A stretch of DNA of 64,000 nt, taken from the NCBI RefSeq assembly GCF_001984175.1, contig NZ_MTQP01000067.1, positions 825,949-889,948 of the forward strand, written 5' to 3'. Below, one piece after another: positions 46,802 to 55,342 of the stretch (within the stretch, counting starts at the first letter, position 1; each line of letters begins with the position of its first letter). The notes under the pieces are model-generated. The model was given only the letters and a program-made list of their open reading frames with translations, did no database searches and was not told the DNA's origin. A program made the translations under genes and the position numbers. This stretch comes from Saccharothrix sp. ALI-22-I (GTDB taxonomy: Bacteria > Actinomycetota > Actinomycetes > Mycobacteriales > Pseudonocardiaceae).

Positions 46802-46817
46802 ATTGGTATAGACCAAT
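46802..46817. promoter_or_regulatory. DasR-type (dre-like) operator
   Basis: ATTGGT-ATAG-ACCAAT: perfect 6-bp arms, close to the dre consensus with TGGTCTAGACCA core. In the 134-bp gap between glmS and a divergent hydrolase gene. DasR is a GntR-type repressor released by GlcN-6-P, the GlmS product. Confidence 0.75.
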
Positions 46818-46860
46818 GGAGATATGCGCGGCGTCGGTGCGATCGACTACGGTTCGCGGG

Positions 46861-47676
46861 GTGAGCGGCTACTCGGCGAAGCAGGTGCTCGACCAGCTCA
46901 GCAGGCCAGGCGAGCACCCGGTGCTGCGCGGCGACCTGGCGTTGGTCGGCCTACCGGGCCTGGTCTACACGCCCGCGGTGGGGCTGGGGTTGCCCGCGGT
47001 GGCCTTCGGGCACGGCTGGTTGCAGCCGGTCAACCGCTATCGGGCGCTGCTGCGGCATCTCGCGTCGTGGGGTTTCGTGGCCGCGGCGCCGGGGACCCAG
47101 CGGGGGCCGTTGATGTCGTCGCGGCTGCTGGCCGGGAACCTGCGGACGACCCTCGACGTGTGCACCGGGGTGCGGCTGGGTGACGGCGGGATCAGCGTGG
47201 ACGCGTCGCGGCTGGCGGTGGTCGGTCACTCGATGGGTGGAGGCGCCGCGGTGCTCGCGGCCGCGGACGACTCGCGGGTGCGGGCGGTCGTGACGTTGGC
47301 CGCATCGGAGACCCGACCGTCCGCCCTGGACGCCGCTCGGCGGGTGGGCGTGCCGGGGTTGCACCTGGCTGCCGGGGAGGACCGCATCGCGCCGCCGGTC
47401 GGGCACGCGGAGGCGATCGCGGAGGCGTGGCAGGGGCCGGTGCAGCTGCGGACGTTGCCGAAGACCAGCCATTTGGGGTTCGCCGAAGGGCGGCACTGGA
47501 GTGAGCTGCTGCTCGACGGCAAGGGTGAGCGGGCGGCGCAGAAGCTGGCGCGGGCGCTGACGACGGCGTTCCTGCTGCGGATGCTCAAGGGCGAGAAGAA
47601 GTGGGACGCGCTGCTCGACGGCGACGTCAAGGGCGCCGTGCTCACCTACCAGCGCGGCCCACTCGTCCGCCACTGA
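46861..47676 (+). CDS. alpha/beta hydrolase (PET-hydrolase/chlorophyllase-like)
   Basis: 271-aa soluble-looking alpha/beta hydrolase: AVAFGHGWLQPVNRYRALLRHLASWGF, nucleophile GHSMGGGAAVLAA, acid near AAGEDRIAPP, His in KTSHLGF. Resembles dienelactone-hydrolase/platelet-activating-factor-hydrolase-type esterases. GTG 46861 chosen from the family start (MSGYSAKQVLDQL). Divergent from glmS, sharing the dre-like site. No signal peptide. Stop lies in the arm of a terminator hairpin. Confidence 0.88.
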   Translation: MSGYSAKQVLDQLSRPGEHPVLRGDLALVGLPGLVYTPAVGLGLPAVAFGHGWLQPVNRYRALLRHLASWGFVAAAPGTQRGPLMSSRLLAGNLRTTLDVCTGVRLGDGGISVDASRLAVVGHSMGGGAAVLAAADDSRVRAVVTLAASETRPSALDAARRVGVPGLHLAAGEDRIAPPVGHAEAIAEAWQGPVQLRTLPKTSHLGFAEGRHWSELLLDGKGERAAQKLARALTTAFLLRMLKGEKKWDALLDGDVKGAVLTYQRGPLVRH

Positions 47677-47693
47677 CGCGCCTCGCGCGTCAG
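47673..47693. terminator. hairpin shared by two convergent stops
   Basis: CTGACGCG-CCTCG-CGCGTCAG: perfect 8-bp stem; each arm contains the stop codon of one of the convergent genes. Confidence 0.75.
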
Positions 47694-48103
47694 GTCAACC
47701 AGCTCTGGCCACTGAGATCGTCGTCGTCATCGACCGGCGAGGGCCGACGACGCTGAACCGCCGGCGGGGGCGGGGGCGGAAGAGGCAGCGGCGCGACCGG
47801 AGCAGCCGCGGTTTCCGGCTCGTCGTCCTCCGGACCCAACGCCAGCTCCCCGGAGGACTGCGGCCCACGCTCCCACTGCGGCTTGCGCGCCGGCTGACTC
47901 CCCGCGGCGGCGAGCTGCTGCGACTTCTCCTGCAGCCGGGCGCGTTCGGCCGCCAGGCGCTCGTCGCGTTCCTTCGCCTCGGCGGCCAGGCGCGCCTGGC
48001 TCTCCCGCAGCGCACCGGTGACCTCGGCGTTGGCCCGCCGGAACCGTTCGGTCTGCTCCGCGAACGCCTGCTGCACCTTCGGGTCCACCACGATGACGTC
48101 CAC
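47690..48103 (-). CDS. small coiled-coil protein with acidic C-terminal tail, T7SS-linked
   Basis: 137-aa protein: N-terminal helix and strong coiled coil at about 12-70 (QTERFRRANAEVTGALRESQ..., EAKERDERLAAERARL), a Pro-rich linker, and a tail VDDDDDLSGQSWLT. The tail resembles that of the protein at 54903 (GDDEDFSQARILY). Starts 3 bp after the 914-aa gene. No known domain; perhaps a chaperone or co-secreted partner, comparable in size to EspL of ESX-1. Confidence 0.8.
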   Translation of the reverse strand: MDVIVVDPKVQQAFAEQTERFRRANAEVTGALRESQARLAAEAKERDERLAAERARLQEKSQQLAAAGSQPARKPQWERGPQSSGELALGPEDDEPETAAAPVAPLPLPPPPPPAVQRRRPSPVDDDDDLSGQSWLT

Positions 48104-48105
48104 GC

Positions 48106-50850
48106 CTACCGGCCTCCCTCTTCACCGAGCACACCTTGGACGCGACTCAGGCTCAGATCGTCGTCGAACAGCGACCCGGTGGTCCGCCACTGGCTCGGGC
48201 TGCGCTCGTTGTCGCCGCCGCCGCCCTGCTGCCCGCCACCGGCCATGCCGCCGCCCATCATCCCGCCGCCCATCATGCCGCCGGGCTGGCCGGTGCCGGG
48301 CTGGCCGGCGCTGTGGCCGTCCTGCATGGACGGCAGGGTGGCCGCGCCGGGCTGGGCCGCCTGGGAGGTATTCGTGTCGACCAAGCCGTGGTCCGCCGCG
48401 TTGGAGGACGGGCTGCTCCACGGACTCTCCGCACCGCCCGGTGAACTGCCGAGCACCGAGTCGGCGCCGTTGAAGCCGCTCGGCCCGCCGAACATGGAGG
48501 CACCCGACGTGGAGGTGGTGCCCTCGGTGTTCATGTTCAGCGGCTGCGCGAACGCGGCGTCGGACCGGGGTGCGGAGTCCTGGAAGGACGACGCTGCCGC
48601 GGGTTCGGTGAAGCCGGGCGCGAAACCGGAATCGGGGGCGGGCATCGCGCTGAAGCCCGGAACCGCGCCGCCCTCGGCGGGCATCGTGGTGAAGGCCGGC
48701 GACGCTCCACCTTCAGCGGGCATCGTGGTGAAGCCCGGCGACGCTCCACCCTCGGCGGGCATCGTGGTCACCGGCTCGGTGAAGCCAGGCGCCGTTCCAC
48801 TGTCCACAGGCATGGTGCTGAACTGCGGCTCGCCCGTCGCGGGCAGTGGTACGGCGGCGTCCATGTCCGGGATGCCCGGGATGCCCGCCACGCCGCCGTC
48901 CGCGTTGTCCTCGCCGAATTCGACGCCGTACTCCTGCGGGGTGCCCGCGCCGTCGTCCACGGTGAGGTTGATCTCACCGGTCAGCGGGTCGACCTCGGCG
49001 GTGACCGCCAGGCCGTCCAGCTCGATCAACGCCTTGCCGTCCGCGCCCGCCTCGATCGGGATCGCCCCGTCACCGGCGCCACTGCCGCCGACCGCGCCCG
49101 TCATCGGTGTGCCGGGAGTGCCGGTGGGCATGCCGCCGGGTGTGGCGGCGGGTGTGGCGGCGGTCGCCCCCGCCAACGCACCGGCCAACGCCGCCCCGCC
49201 GTTCTGACCCATCAGGGCCTTCGCGGCGTCCGGGTTGTTGCTGAAGTCGACGTCGTAGGTCTTCGGCTCGCTCTGCGGCGTGTCGATGGTGATCTTGACG
49301 TGGCCGTTCGCGTCCGGCTCGGTGACCTGGATCTCGTTGTCACCGCTCTTGATCGTGACGGTCTCCGGCGCCTCCTCGCCCTTGAGGCTGTCGGGCGTGC
49401 CGTCGGGCTTGCCGTCGCCGTCCAAGTCGTCCGGCTTGCCGTCGCCGTCGGTGTCACCCGGCACGTCGGGCTTGCCGTCACCGTCCTTGTCCAGCGGGTT
49501 CTCCGGCTTCGGCATCTCCGGCACGCCACCACCCGGCGCGCCACCACCCGGCGCGCCACCACCCGGCGCCCCACCACCAGGCGTGCCACCACCAGGCGTG
49601 TCACCGCCGGGCTGCTGGACCTTCTCCCGGCTGCCGCTGTCCTCGCCGAACGCGGGCGGGTCACCGATCTGGCCGAACGGCTGGTCCTTGATCTGACCTT
49701 CCAGCTGGCCGAACATCGTGTCGTAGGCGGTCTGGACGCCCATCTGCACCGTCTGGCAGTAGCCGTCGAACGCCTGCTTCTTGCCGTCGAACTCCTGGCA
49801 CAGGCCGCGCAGCTTCTGCTTGGCCTCGTCCATCAGGCGCTGCCGGACCTCCTTGGCGTGGTCCGCCCACCCCATGAAGTTGCCGATGATGCCGCCGACC
49901 GGACCGCCGAGCACAATGCCGATCGCGCCGCCGATGAGCATGTCCGGAATGCCCGAGAACCAGTCGCCGAGGCTGAAATCGCTCTCGCTGATGTCACCGC
50001 GGGCCATTCGGATCTGCTTTTTCGCCTCGTCCACCGAGAGACCGCCGCACTGCTCGGCGTACATGTCGTGGATGTGTTGCGCGAATTCCTTGACCTGCTG
50101 CTGGATCGTGCCCACACCGGCCACGATGGTGCCCGGCGCGTTCTTCGTGTCCTGGATGAAGGTGCCGGCGGTGTTGAGGAACTTGCCGTTGTACCCGTTG
50201 GCGGCCTGCGCGGCCCCGCCCTCCCAGGACGCGAGCCCGTTCCACGCGGTGCCCAGGCCGTTCTGGTGGTTGTCCAGGTCCGCGACCGCTTTGTTGATCT
50301 TCTCGGCGTCTTCGCGGAACTTGCCGAAGTCGATGTCGCGGACCTCGTCGTAGTTCTTGTAGATGTAACCCCGGAGATCTGGGGCCTGGCCGCCGTGCCC
50401 GGCCAGCGGCGCCGCCTCCTGGTAGATCGGGATGAACTTCTCGAAGAACCGCAGCCCGGGTGAGCCCGCGTCGATCAACTCGTTGGAGGTGCTGAAGTCG
50501 CCGGTCTCGTTGAGCACCTTCTGCGTGCTGCCGAGTTCGCGCTCTTCCTTGGCCTCGGCGACGAGCTTGTCCGCCTCGCCGCCCTCCACCGTCCAGTCGC
50601 CGTGCCGCATTTCCTGCCCGGCGTTGAAGGCGAGGCTTCCGCCCATGGTCACCGGAGCGAGCAGCACGCCGCCCGTGTGTTGCCAGAAACCCGGGTCGTT
50701 GGGCACCTCGACGCCGTTGGCCTCGGCGTAGCGCCGCACGTCCTCTTCGCTGCCACCGGCGCCGGCCAACGCGCGGACCAGTTGCTGCTTGGTCTCCGGC
50801 GTGACGTTGGGGTCGTCGAGGAGCTGCTTGATCTCGTTCTGGTCGGCCAC
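48106..50850 (-). CDS. large WXG-containing, Gly/Pro-rich protein, probable T7SS substrate
   Basis: 914-aa acidic protein. Helical N-terminal ~390 residues with a WXG-like turn (AWNGLASWEGGAAQAANG at about 202-219) and a hydrophobic Gly-rich segment at 302-327. Then a PGGGAPGGG linker near 416-443, three DxDGDGKPD calcium-type repeats near 453-485, beta-like DUF stretches, four 13-residue repeats of the TTMPAEGGASPGF type, and a Met/Gly-rich C-terminus with FDDDLS. Architecture fits a type VII secreted or surface protein. Genes for a WXG100-like and a coiled-coil protein flank it. Confidence 0.85.
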   Translation of the reverse strand: MADQNEIKQLLDDPNVTPETKQQLVRALAGAGGSEEDVRRYAEANGVEVPNDPGFWQHTGGVLLAPVTMGGSLAFNAGQEMRHGDWTVEGGEADKLVAEAKEERELGSTQKVLNETGDFSTSNELIDAGSPGLRFFEKFIPIYQEAAPLAGHGGQAPDLRGYIYKNYDEVRDIDFGKFREDAEKINKAVADLDNHQNGLGTAWNGLASWEGGAAQAANGYNGKFLNTAGTFIQDTKNAPGTIVAGVGTIQQQVKEFAQHIHDMYAEQCGGLSVDEAKKQIRMARGDISESDFSLGDWFSGIPDMLIGGAIGIVLGGPVGGIIGNFMGWADHAKEVRQRLMDEAKQKLRGLCQEFDGKKQAFDGYCQTVQMGVQTAYDTMFGQLEGQIKDQPFGQIGDPPAFGEDSGSREKVQQPGGDTPGGGTPGGGAPGGGAPGGGAPGGGVPEMPKPENPLDKDGDGKPDVPGDTDGDGKPDDLDGDGKPDGTPDSLKGEEAPETVTIKSGDNEIQVTEPDANGHVKITIDTPQSEPKTYDVDFSNNPDAAKALMGQNGGAALAGALAGATAATPAATPGGMPTGTPGTPMTGAVGGSGAGDGAIPIEAGADGKALIELDGLAVTAEVDPLTGEINLTVDDGAGTPQEYGVEFGEDNADGGVAGIPGIPDMDAAVPLPATGEPQFSTMPVDSGTAPGFTEPVTTMPAEGGASPGFTTMPAEGGASPAFTTMPAEGGAVPGFSAMPAPDSGFAPGFTEPAAASSFQDSAPRSDAAFAQPLNMNTEGTTSTSGASMFGGPSGFNGADSVLGSSPGGAESPWSSPSSNAADHGLVDTNTSQAAQPGAATLPSMQDGHSAGQPGTGQPGGMMGGGMMGGGMAGGGQQGGGGDNERSPSQWRTTGSLFDDDLSLSRVQGVLGEEGGR

Positions 50851-50854
50851 CCGG

Positions 50855-51148
50855 TCACCCCTTGAACTGGTCGCTGGTGGCGGCTTCGTTGCTCTCGTAC
50901 GTCTTCGCCACGTCCTTCAGGCGCAGCGCGACGTTGCTCGCCTCTCGACCGAACGTCTCCATACTGGCCTGGAGGCGGTCGAAGTAGACCTTGTACTTCG
51001 TCTCGGTGCCCTGGAACTTCCGGCCGACCTGGCCCGCGCCCACCGCCGGTGTCACCGAGTTCTTCAGCTGGATGATGTCCGCGCTGTGGTCCTCGTACTG
51101 CTTGGCAGCGTTCTGGAGTTCACCCGGCCCAACGCCGAAGCCCGCCAT
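50855..51148 (-). CDS. WXG100-like ESX protein
   Basis: 97-aa all-helical protein of EsxA/B size (GPGELQNAAKQYEDHSADIIQLKN, RLQASMETFGREASNVALRL). The turn has GRKFQG in place of WxG, and a YxxxD/E-like end (YESNEAATSDQ) is present. First gene of an operon with the 914-aa and 137-aa genes; likely helps to deliver the large protein. Lies between glmS and glmM, away from the ESX-4 core by 3 kb. Confidence 0.8.
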   Translation of the reverse strand: MAGFGVGPGELQNAAKQYEDHSADIIQLKNSVTPAVGAGQVGRKFQGTETKYKVYFDRLQASMETFGREASNVALRLKDVAKTYESNEAATSDQFKG

Positions 51149-51272
51149 CGAATGCCTCCCCGTTTCCCCGGATCAGACGCCGGAAGACCTGCTCCGGTTC
51201 CACGAACAGGGTGCCGGCTCAAGCCTGTCCGCAGACCGGAAACAGTAATTGCGGTTGCCCGAGCAAACGCAA

Positions 51273-52607
51273 TCAGTGCACCGAGGAAACCACACCGGCC
51301 AGCCGCTGTGCGGCGGACTCCGCCAGCTCGTGGGTGGCGGCCTCCACCATGACCCGCACCAACTGCTCGGTGCCGGACGGTCGCAGCAGCACCCGGCCGG
51401 TGTCGCCCAGTTCGGCCGACACCGCCGCGACGGCCTCGTTGACCGCCGTGTTCTTCGCCACCGCCGCCTTGTCCCCGACGACCACGTTGATCAGCACCTG
51501 CGGCAGCCGGCGCATCACGCCCGCCAGCTCGGCCAGCGGCTTGCCGGTCTCGGCCATCCGCGCCATCAGCCGCAACGCGGTCAGCAGGCCGTCACCGGTG
51601 GTGGCGTACGCCGGGAAGACCACGTGCCCGGACTGCTCGCCGCCCAACGCGTACCCGCCCGCGCGCAGCTCCTCCACCACGTAACGGTCACCGACCGCGG
51701 TGGTCTTGAGGTTGATGCCGTGCTCGCGCATGGCCAGGTGCAGGCCCAGGTTGCTCATCACGGTGGCGACCAGGGTGTTGTCGGTCAGCTCGCCGCTTTC
51801 CTTCATGCCCAGCGCCAGCACGGCCATGACCTGGTCACCGTCGAGGTCGTTGCCGTCGGCGTCGACCGCGACGCAGCGGTCCGCGTCACCGTCGTGCGCG
51901 ATGCCCAGGTCGGCGCCGTGCTCGACCACGGCGGCACGCAGCTTCGCGACGTGGTTGGAGCCGGCGTTGTCGTTGATGTTGAGGCCGTCGGGCGAGGCGT
52001 GGATCTCGACGACCTCGGCGCCGGCGCGGCGGTAGGCGTCGGGCGCGGCCACGGACGCGGCGCCGTTCGCGCAGTCCACCACGACCTTCAGGCCCTCCAG
52101 GCGGTGCGGCGTCACCTTCAGCAGGTGCTGCACGTACTGGCCCTCGGCGTCCTCGATATCGCGGACGCGGCCGATGCCCGCGCCGGTCGGGCGGTGCTCG
52201 CGCTCGCCCAGCTTCTGCTCGATCTCGTCCTCGACCGCGTCGGGCAGCTTGTGCCCGCCCGCGGCGAACAGCTTGATGCCGTTGTCGGGCATCGGGTTGT
52301 GCGAGGCGGAGATCATCACGCCGAGGTCCGCGCCCAGCGCGGCCACCAGGTAGGCGACCGCCGGGGTGGGCAGGACGCCCGCGCGCAACACGTCCGCGCC
52401 CGCCGATGTGAGGCCGGCCACGACGGCCGCCTCCAACATCTCGCCGCTGGCCCGCGGGTCACGGCCGACCACCGCCACCGGGCGGTGCGAGCGGTCGTGC
52501 TCGGCCAGCACGCGCGCCGCCGACGCGGCGACGGACAGCGCGAGTTCCGGGGTCAGGTCCGCGTTGGCGAGACCGCGTACGCCGTCGGTGCCGAACAGGC
52601 GAGCCAT
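51273..52607 (-). CDS. glmM: phosphoglucosamine mutase
   Basis: 444-aa GlmM: GlcN-6-P to GlcN-1-P, next step after GlmS. Phosphoserine motif VMISASHNPMPDNGIK, metal loop DGDADRC, sugar loop GEQSGHV, phosphate loop RPSGTEQLVRVM. ATG at MARLFGTDGVRG; upstream in-frame codons lack similarity. A strong terminator separates it from rpsI. Confidence 0.98.
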   Translation of the reverse strand: MARLFGTDGVRGLANADLTPELALSVAASAARVLAEHDRSHRPVAVVGRDPRASGEMLEAAVVAGLTSAGADVLRAGVLPTPAVAYLVAALGADLGVMISASHNPMPDNGIKLFAAGGHKLPDAVEDEIEQKLGEREHRPTGAGIGRVRDIEDAEGQYVQHLLKVTPHRLEGLKVVVDCANGAASVAAPDAYRRAGAEVVEIHASPDGLNINDNAGSNHVAKLRAAVVEHGADLGIAHDGDADRCVAVDADGNDLDGDQVMAVLALGMKESGELTDNTLVATVMSNLGLHLAMREHGINLKTTAVGDRYVVEELRAGGYALGGEQSGHVVFPAYATTGDGLLTALRLMARMAETGKPLAELAGVMRRLPQVLINVVVGDKAAVAKNTAVNEAVAAVSAELGDTGRVLLRPSGTEQLVRVMVEAATHELAESAAQRLAGVVSSVH

Positions 52608-52673
52608 GATCGCCGTGACCTCCATGTACACACAACACTGGGCGGAATTGCGCGAAAACACATGTAGAAAGCA

Positions 52674-52716
52674 CTGCGGGAGCAGCAGTTCGACAAGGAA
52701 CTGACTGCTCCCGCAG
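52674..52716 (-). terminator. intrinsic terminator after rpsI
   Basis: 18-bp stem CTGCGGGAGCAGCAGTTC paired with its complement carrying one bulged A, 6-nt loop GACAAG; followed on the minus strand by CTTTCT. Ends the rplM-rpsI operon. Confidence 0.9.
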
Positions 52717-52746
52717 GGTGGTGCTCGCCGGACCTGGTGAAAAGGG

Positions 52747-53379
52747 TCAGCGCTTGCTGTACTGAGGCGCCTTGCGGGCCTTCTTCAGACCGTACTTCTT
52801 CCGCTCCTTGACCCGGGGGTCACGGGTGAGGAAGCCGGCCTTCTTCAGCACCGGGCGGTCTTCGGAGTCGACCGCGATCAGCGCACGCGCGATCGCGAGC
52901 CGCAGCGCACCGGCCTGGCCGGTGGTGCCGCCGCCACGCAGGGTCGCGATGACGTCGAACGTCTCCGGCTTCTCGGTCGTCACCAGGGGCTCACGGATGA
53001 GCTGCTGGTGCACCTTGTTCGGGAAGTAGTCGTCCATCGACTTCCCGTTCAGGGTGAACTGGCCGGTGCCGGGGAGGAGCCGGACGCGCACGATCGCCTG
53101 CTTGCGGCGGCCGACGGTCTGCGCGAGGTGGTGCGCACCCACGCCAAGGGTGTGCCGCACGACGGGCGTGGCCTCGGTCTCGACGGCCTCGCCGTCGGTG
53201 GCCTCGGCCTCGGGGGCCTCGGTCGTCTCGGCCTCGGCCTCGGGGGCTTCGGCTTCGGTGGCGTCCGCCTCGGGGGCCTCCGCCTCGACGGCTTCGGGCT
53301 CCACGACGTCGGTCTCGACTGCGTCGAGCTCGGCCTCAGGAGTGGTCACGTCGATGTCCTCGGTCTGGTGCTCGGTCAC
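52747..53379 (-). CDS. rpsI: 30S ribosomal protein S9 with acidic N-terminal extension
   Basis: 210-aa S9, about 80 residues longer than usual. The S9 domain (QTVGRRKQAIVRVRLLPG to KKARKAPQYSKR) is at about 85-210, with the conserved SKR end. The front is nearly only Glu/Ala/Asp/Thr/Val with imperfect EAEAPEA-type repeats. Long acidic S9 fronts occur in some actinobacteria; the role is unknown. GTG overlaps rplM by 4 bp. Confidence 0.97.
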   Translation of the reverse strand: MTEHQTEDIDVTTPEAELDAVETDVVEPEAVEAEAPEADATEAEAPEAEAETTEAPEAEATDGEAVETEATPVVRHTLGVGAHHLAQTVGRRKQAIVRVRLLPGTGQFTLNGKSMDDYFPNKVHQQLIREPLVTTEKPETFDVIATLRGGGTTGQAGALRLAIARALIAVDSEDRPVLKKAGFLTRDPRVKERKKYGLKKARKAPQYSKR

Positions 53380-53819
53380 TGGGCGACCTTCTTGATCTCG
53401 AACGGCTGCGGCTGCTGCGCAGCGTGCGGGTGGTTCGGGCCCGTGTAGACCTTGAGCTTGCTCGCCATCGCGCGGCCGAGGCGGTTCTTGGGCAGCATGC
53501 CCTTGATCGCCTTCTCGACCAGCCGGTCGGCGCGGGTGTCGAGCACCTCGCCGAACGAACGCTGGCTCAGGCCGCCCGGGAAGCCGGAGTGCCGGTACAC
53601 GAACTCCTGATCACGCTTCTTGCCGGTCAACGCCACCTTGTCCGCGTTGATGACGATGACGAAGTCACCGGTGTCAACGTGTGGGGCGTAGGTCGGCTTG
53701 TGCTTGCCGCGCAGCAGCGTCGCGGCCTGGGTGGCGAGCCGACCGAGCACCAGATCCTGGGCGTCGATCACATGCCAGGTTCGGGTCACCTCGCCGGACT
53801 TCGGGCTGTACGTGCGCAC
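53376..53819 (-). CDS. rplM: 50S ribosomal protein L13
   Basis: 147-aa L13 with W-H-V-I-D-A-Q-D-L-V-L-G-R-L-A front, YAPHVDTGDFVIVINADK, and KGMLPKNRLGR. GTG start. First gene of the rplM-rpsI operon; promoter within 53820-54009. Confidence 0.98.
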   Translation of the reverse strand: MRTYSPKSGEVTRTWHVIDAQDLVLGRLATQAATLLRGKHKPTYAPHVDTGDFVIVINADKVALTGKKRDQEFVYRHSGFPGGLSQRSFGEVLDTRADRLVEKAIKGMLPKNRLGRAMASKLKVYTGPNHPHAAQQPQPFEIKKVAQ

Positions 53820-54009
53820 GGGTCTACCTCGTCGTCACTTGCGTCTGGGGTCATTGCGGCGGCTGCTCAGGCCAGAGACCCCAGGTGGGCAGAGGACCAG
53901 AACACGAGGCACGCATAGAGCGCACCGAGTACCGCACAACAACGTAGGAAGATACCGGGTGGAGTCGGGGCGGGTCAAAACGGCCCCCGTCAACCGGGGT
54001 CGAAACACA

Positions 54010-54047
54010 CGCGGGCCCCGGATCCTCGAGGTCTCCGGGGCCACGCG
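54010..54047 (-). terminator. terminator after esxT
   Basis: CGCG-GGCCCCGGA ... TCCGGGGCC-A-CGCG, stem of 13 pairs with one bulge and an 11-nt loop, 26 bp downstream of the esxT stop (minus strand). Confidence 0.8.
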
Positions 54048-54072
54048 AAGGGTCACACAGCGGTGACGCTGA

Positions 54073-54360
54073 TCACCAGCGGTCGGCGTTCTTCCGCTCC
54101 GCGGCCTGGTAGGCGTCGGTCGCGGAGGCGACGGCCGAACCGATCTGGGCCAGCACCTGCTGGAGACCGGCGGCGGACTCGTTCCACCGGTTCTGGGCGT
54201 CCTGGTAGGTACCCGACGCGGCACCTTCCCACTGCGCGATGACCGGCGAGAGGCGGGCCTTCAGGTTCTCGAGCTCGGACTCGATCTTGCTCGCCTGGCC
54301 CTGGATGTCACCGGCGGCGCCGCTGAGGGCGGCGAAGTCAACCTTGATGTTGTCGACCAT
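54073..54360 (-). CDS. esxT: WXG100 protein, EsxT-like (ESX-4)
   Basis: 95-aa WXG100 protein with QWEGAASGTYQDA turn and two helices; end YQAAERKNADRW. Position (after rplM, before esxU and the Rv3446c-like gene) matches esxT (Rv3444c). Forms a heterodimer with EsxU and is secreted via ESX-4. AGGGGAG site before ATG. Confidence 0.92.
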   Translation of the reverse strand: MVDNIKVDFAALSGAAGDIQGQASKIESELENLKARLSPVIAQWEGAASGTYQDAQNRWNESAAGLQQVLAQIGSAVASATDAYQAAERKNADRW

Positions 54361-54439
54361 GATCTCCCCTTGGAAGGTAAGTCAGAAAAAAGAACGAAAG
54401 AAGGGTTGGAGCGAAGAACGGAATGGGAATTCCGCCGGT

Positions 54440-54751
54440 TCAGCTGCCGAGGCGGTTCGTGATGTTGGACATCTCCGCCGCCTGCTCCTCTTCCTGCTGG
54501 AGGTAGGTGGCCGCGGTGTCGTCCATCTGCGTCGCGATGTCCATCAGCGCCTTCTGGAGCTTGTCGGCGTCCTCGCGGAAGCGCTCCATCAGCTTGTTGA
54601 ACGCCACGGCGGCGCCACCGGCCCACACACTGGACAGGCCGTCGATGGTGTTGCCGAGCTGCCCCAGAACGGCCTGGACGCTCTCGTTGGTGCTGACGAT
54701 GTCCTTGGCGCCGTTGACAAGCTCAGGATGTCCGGTCGAGTAACCAGCCAT
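54440..54751 (-). CDS. esxU: WXG100 protein, EsxU-like (ESX-4)
   Basis: 103-aa WXG100 protein: SVWAGGAAVAFNKLMERF at the turn, helices on each side, C-terminal YLQQEEEQAAEM (YxxxE signal-like). Matches esxU (Rv3445c) by order. 79 bp before esxT, same operon. Confidence 0.92.
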   Translation of the reverse strand: MAGYSTGHPELVNGAKDIVSTNESVQAVLGQLGNTIDGLSSVWAGGAAVAFNKLMERFREDADKLQKALMDIATQMDDTAATYLQQEEEQAAEMSNITNRLGS

Positions 54752-54902
54752 TGGGTGCGACCCCCTAGGTCGTTGCGATCAGGCGTGCGTACTTGGTTGG
54801 TACGCCTCTTCCGACGCAGACCCTCCCACGGTCGGTTCCGCGTTGTCGCGACTTCTTCGGAAGTAGTTGCGGTTGTAAACGCATCGGGTGACGTGAACTA
54901 CC

Positions 54903-55325
54903 TCAGTAGAGGATTCGCGCTTGCGAAAAGTCCTCGTCATCGCCCCGATCAGGGGGGAGTTGACCGCTCGGACCGGCGACCGGGCGAGAACCGAGCACCG
55001 GCCGCGGCGGAACTGCATTTGCATTCGCGTCCGTTTGCTCTCGCGATTTCTGCGGTGCGAGCAGTTCCGCGGCCGGGGGCAACTCCTGGACCGGCAGGCC
55101 GCGGTGCCGGCGGAAACCGTCGGCGACCCGCTGGACGTCGGGGGACGTGGCCGCGTGCCGGTCGGGCTGGACCTGCCGCGCCTTGGCCTGCTCGGCCAAC
55201 CGCTGGTTCCGGTCGCGCTGGGCCGCGCTCTTGGCGCCGGCCGCGGCCGCCGCCCGCCGGCCTCTGGTCACCGCGGCGTCGAGGTCGGAGCGGAACCGGG
55301 CGAACGCCTCCGGGATGCCGGTCAT
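54903..55325 (-). CDS. small ESX-linked protein with acidic C-terminal tail
   Basis: 140-aa protein: helical, Arg/Ala-rich front (IPEAFARFRSDLDAAVTRGR, AAQRDRNQRLAEQAKA), Pro-rich middle and end GDDEDFSQARILY. ATG 55325 has GGGGAT upstream; the longer frame overlaps the Rv3446c-like gene. Plan and tail recall the protein at 47690. It lies between the Rv3446c-like gene and esxU, so likely an ESX-4 accessory. Confidence 0.78.
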   Translation of the reverse strand: MTGIPEAFARFRSDLDAAVTRGRRAAAAAGAKSAAQRDRNQRLAEQAKARQVQPDRHAATSPDVQRVADGFRRHRGLPVQELPPAAELLAPQKSREQTDANANAVPPRPVLGSRPVAGPSGQLPPDRGDDEDFSQARILY

Positions 55326-55342
55326 CACAAATCCCCACAAAG

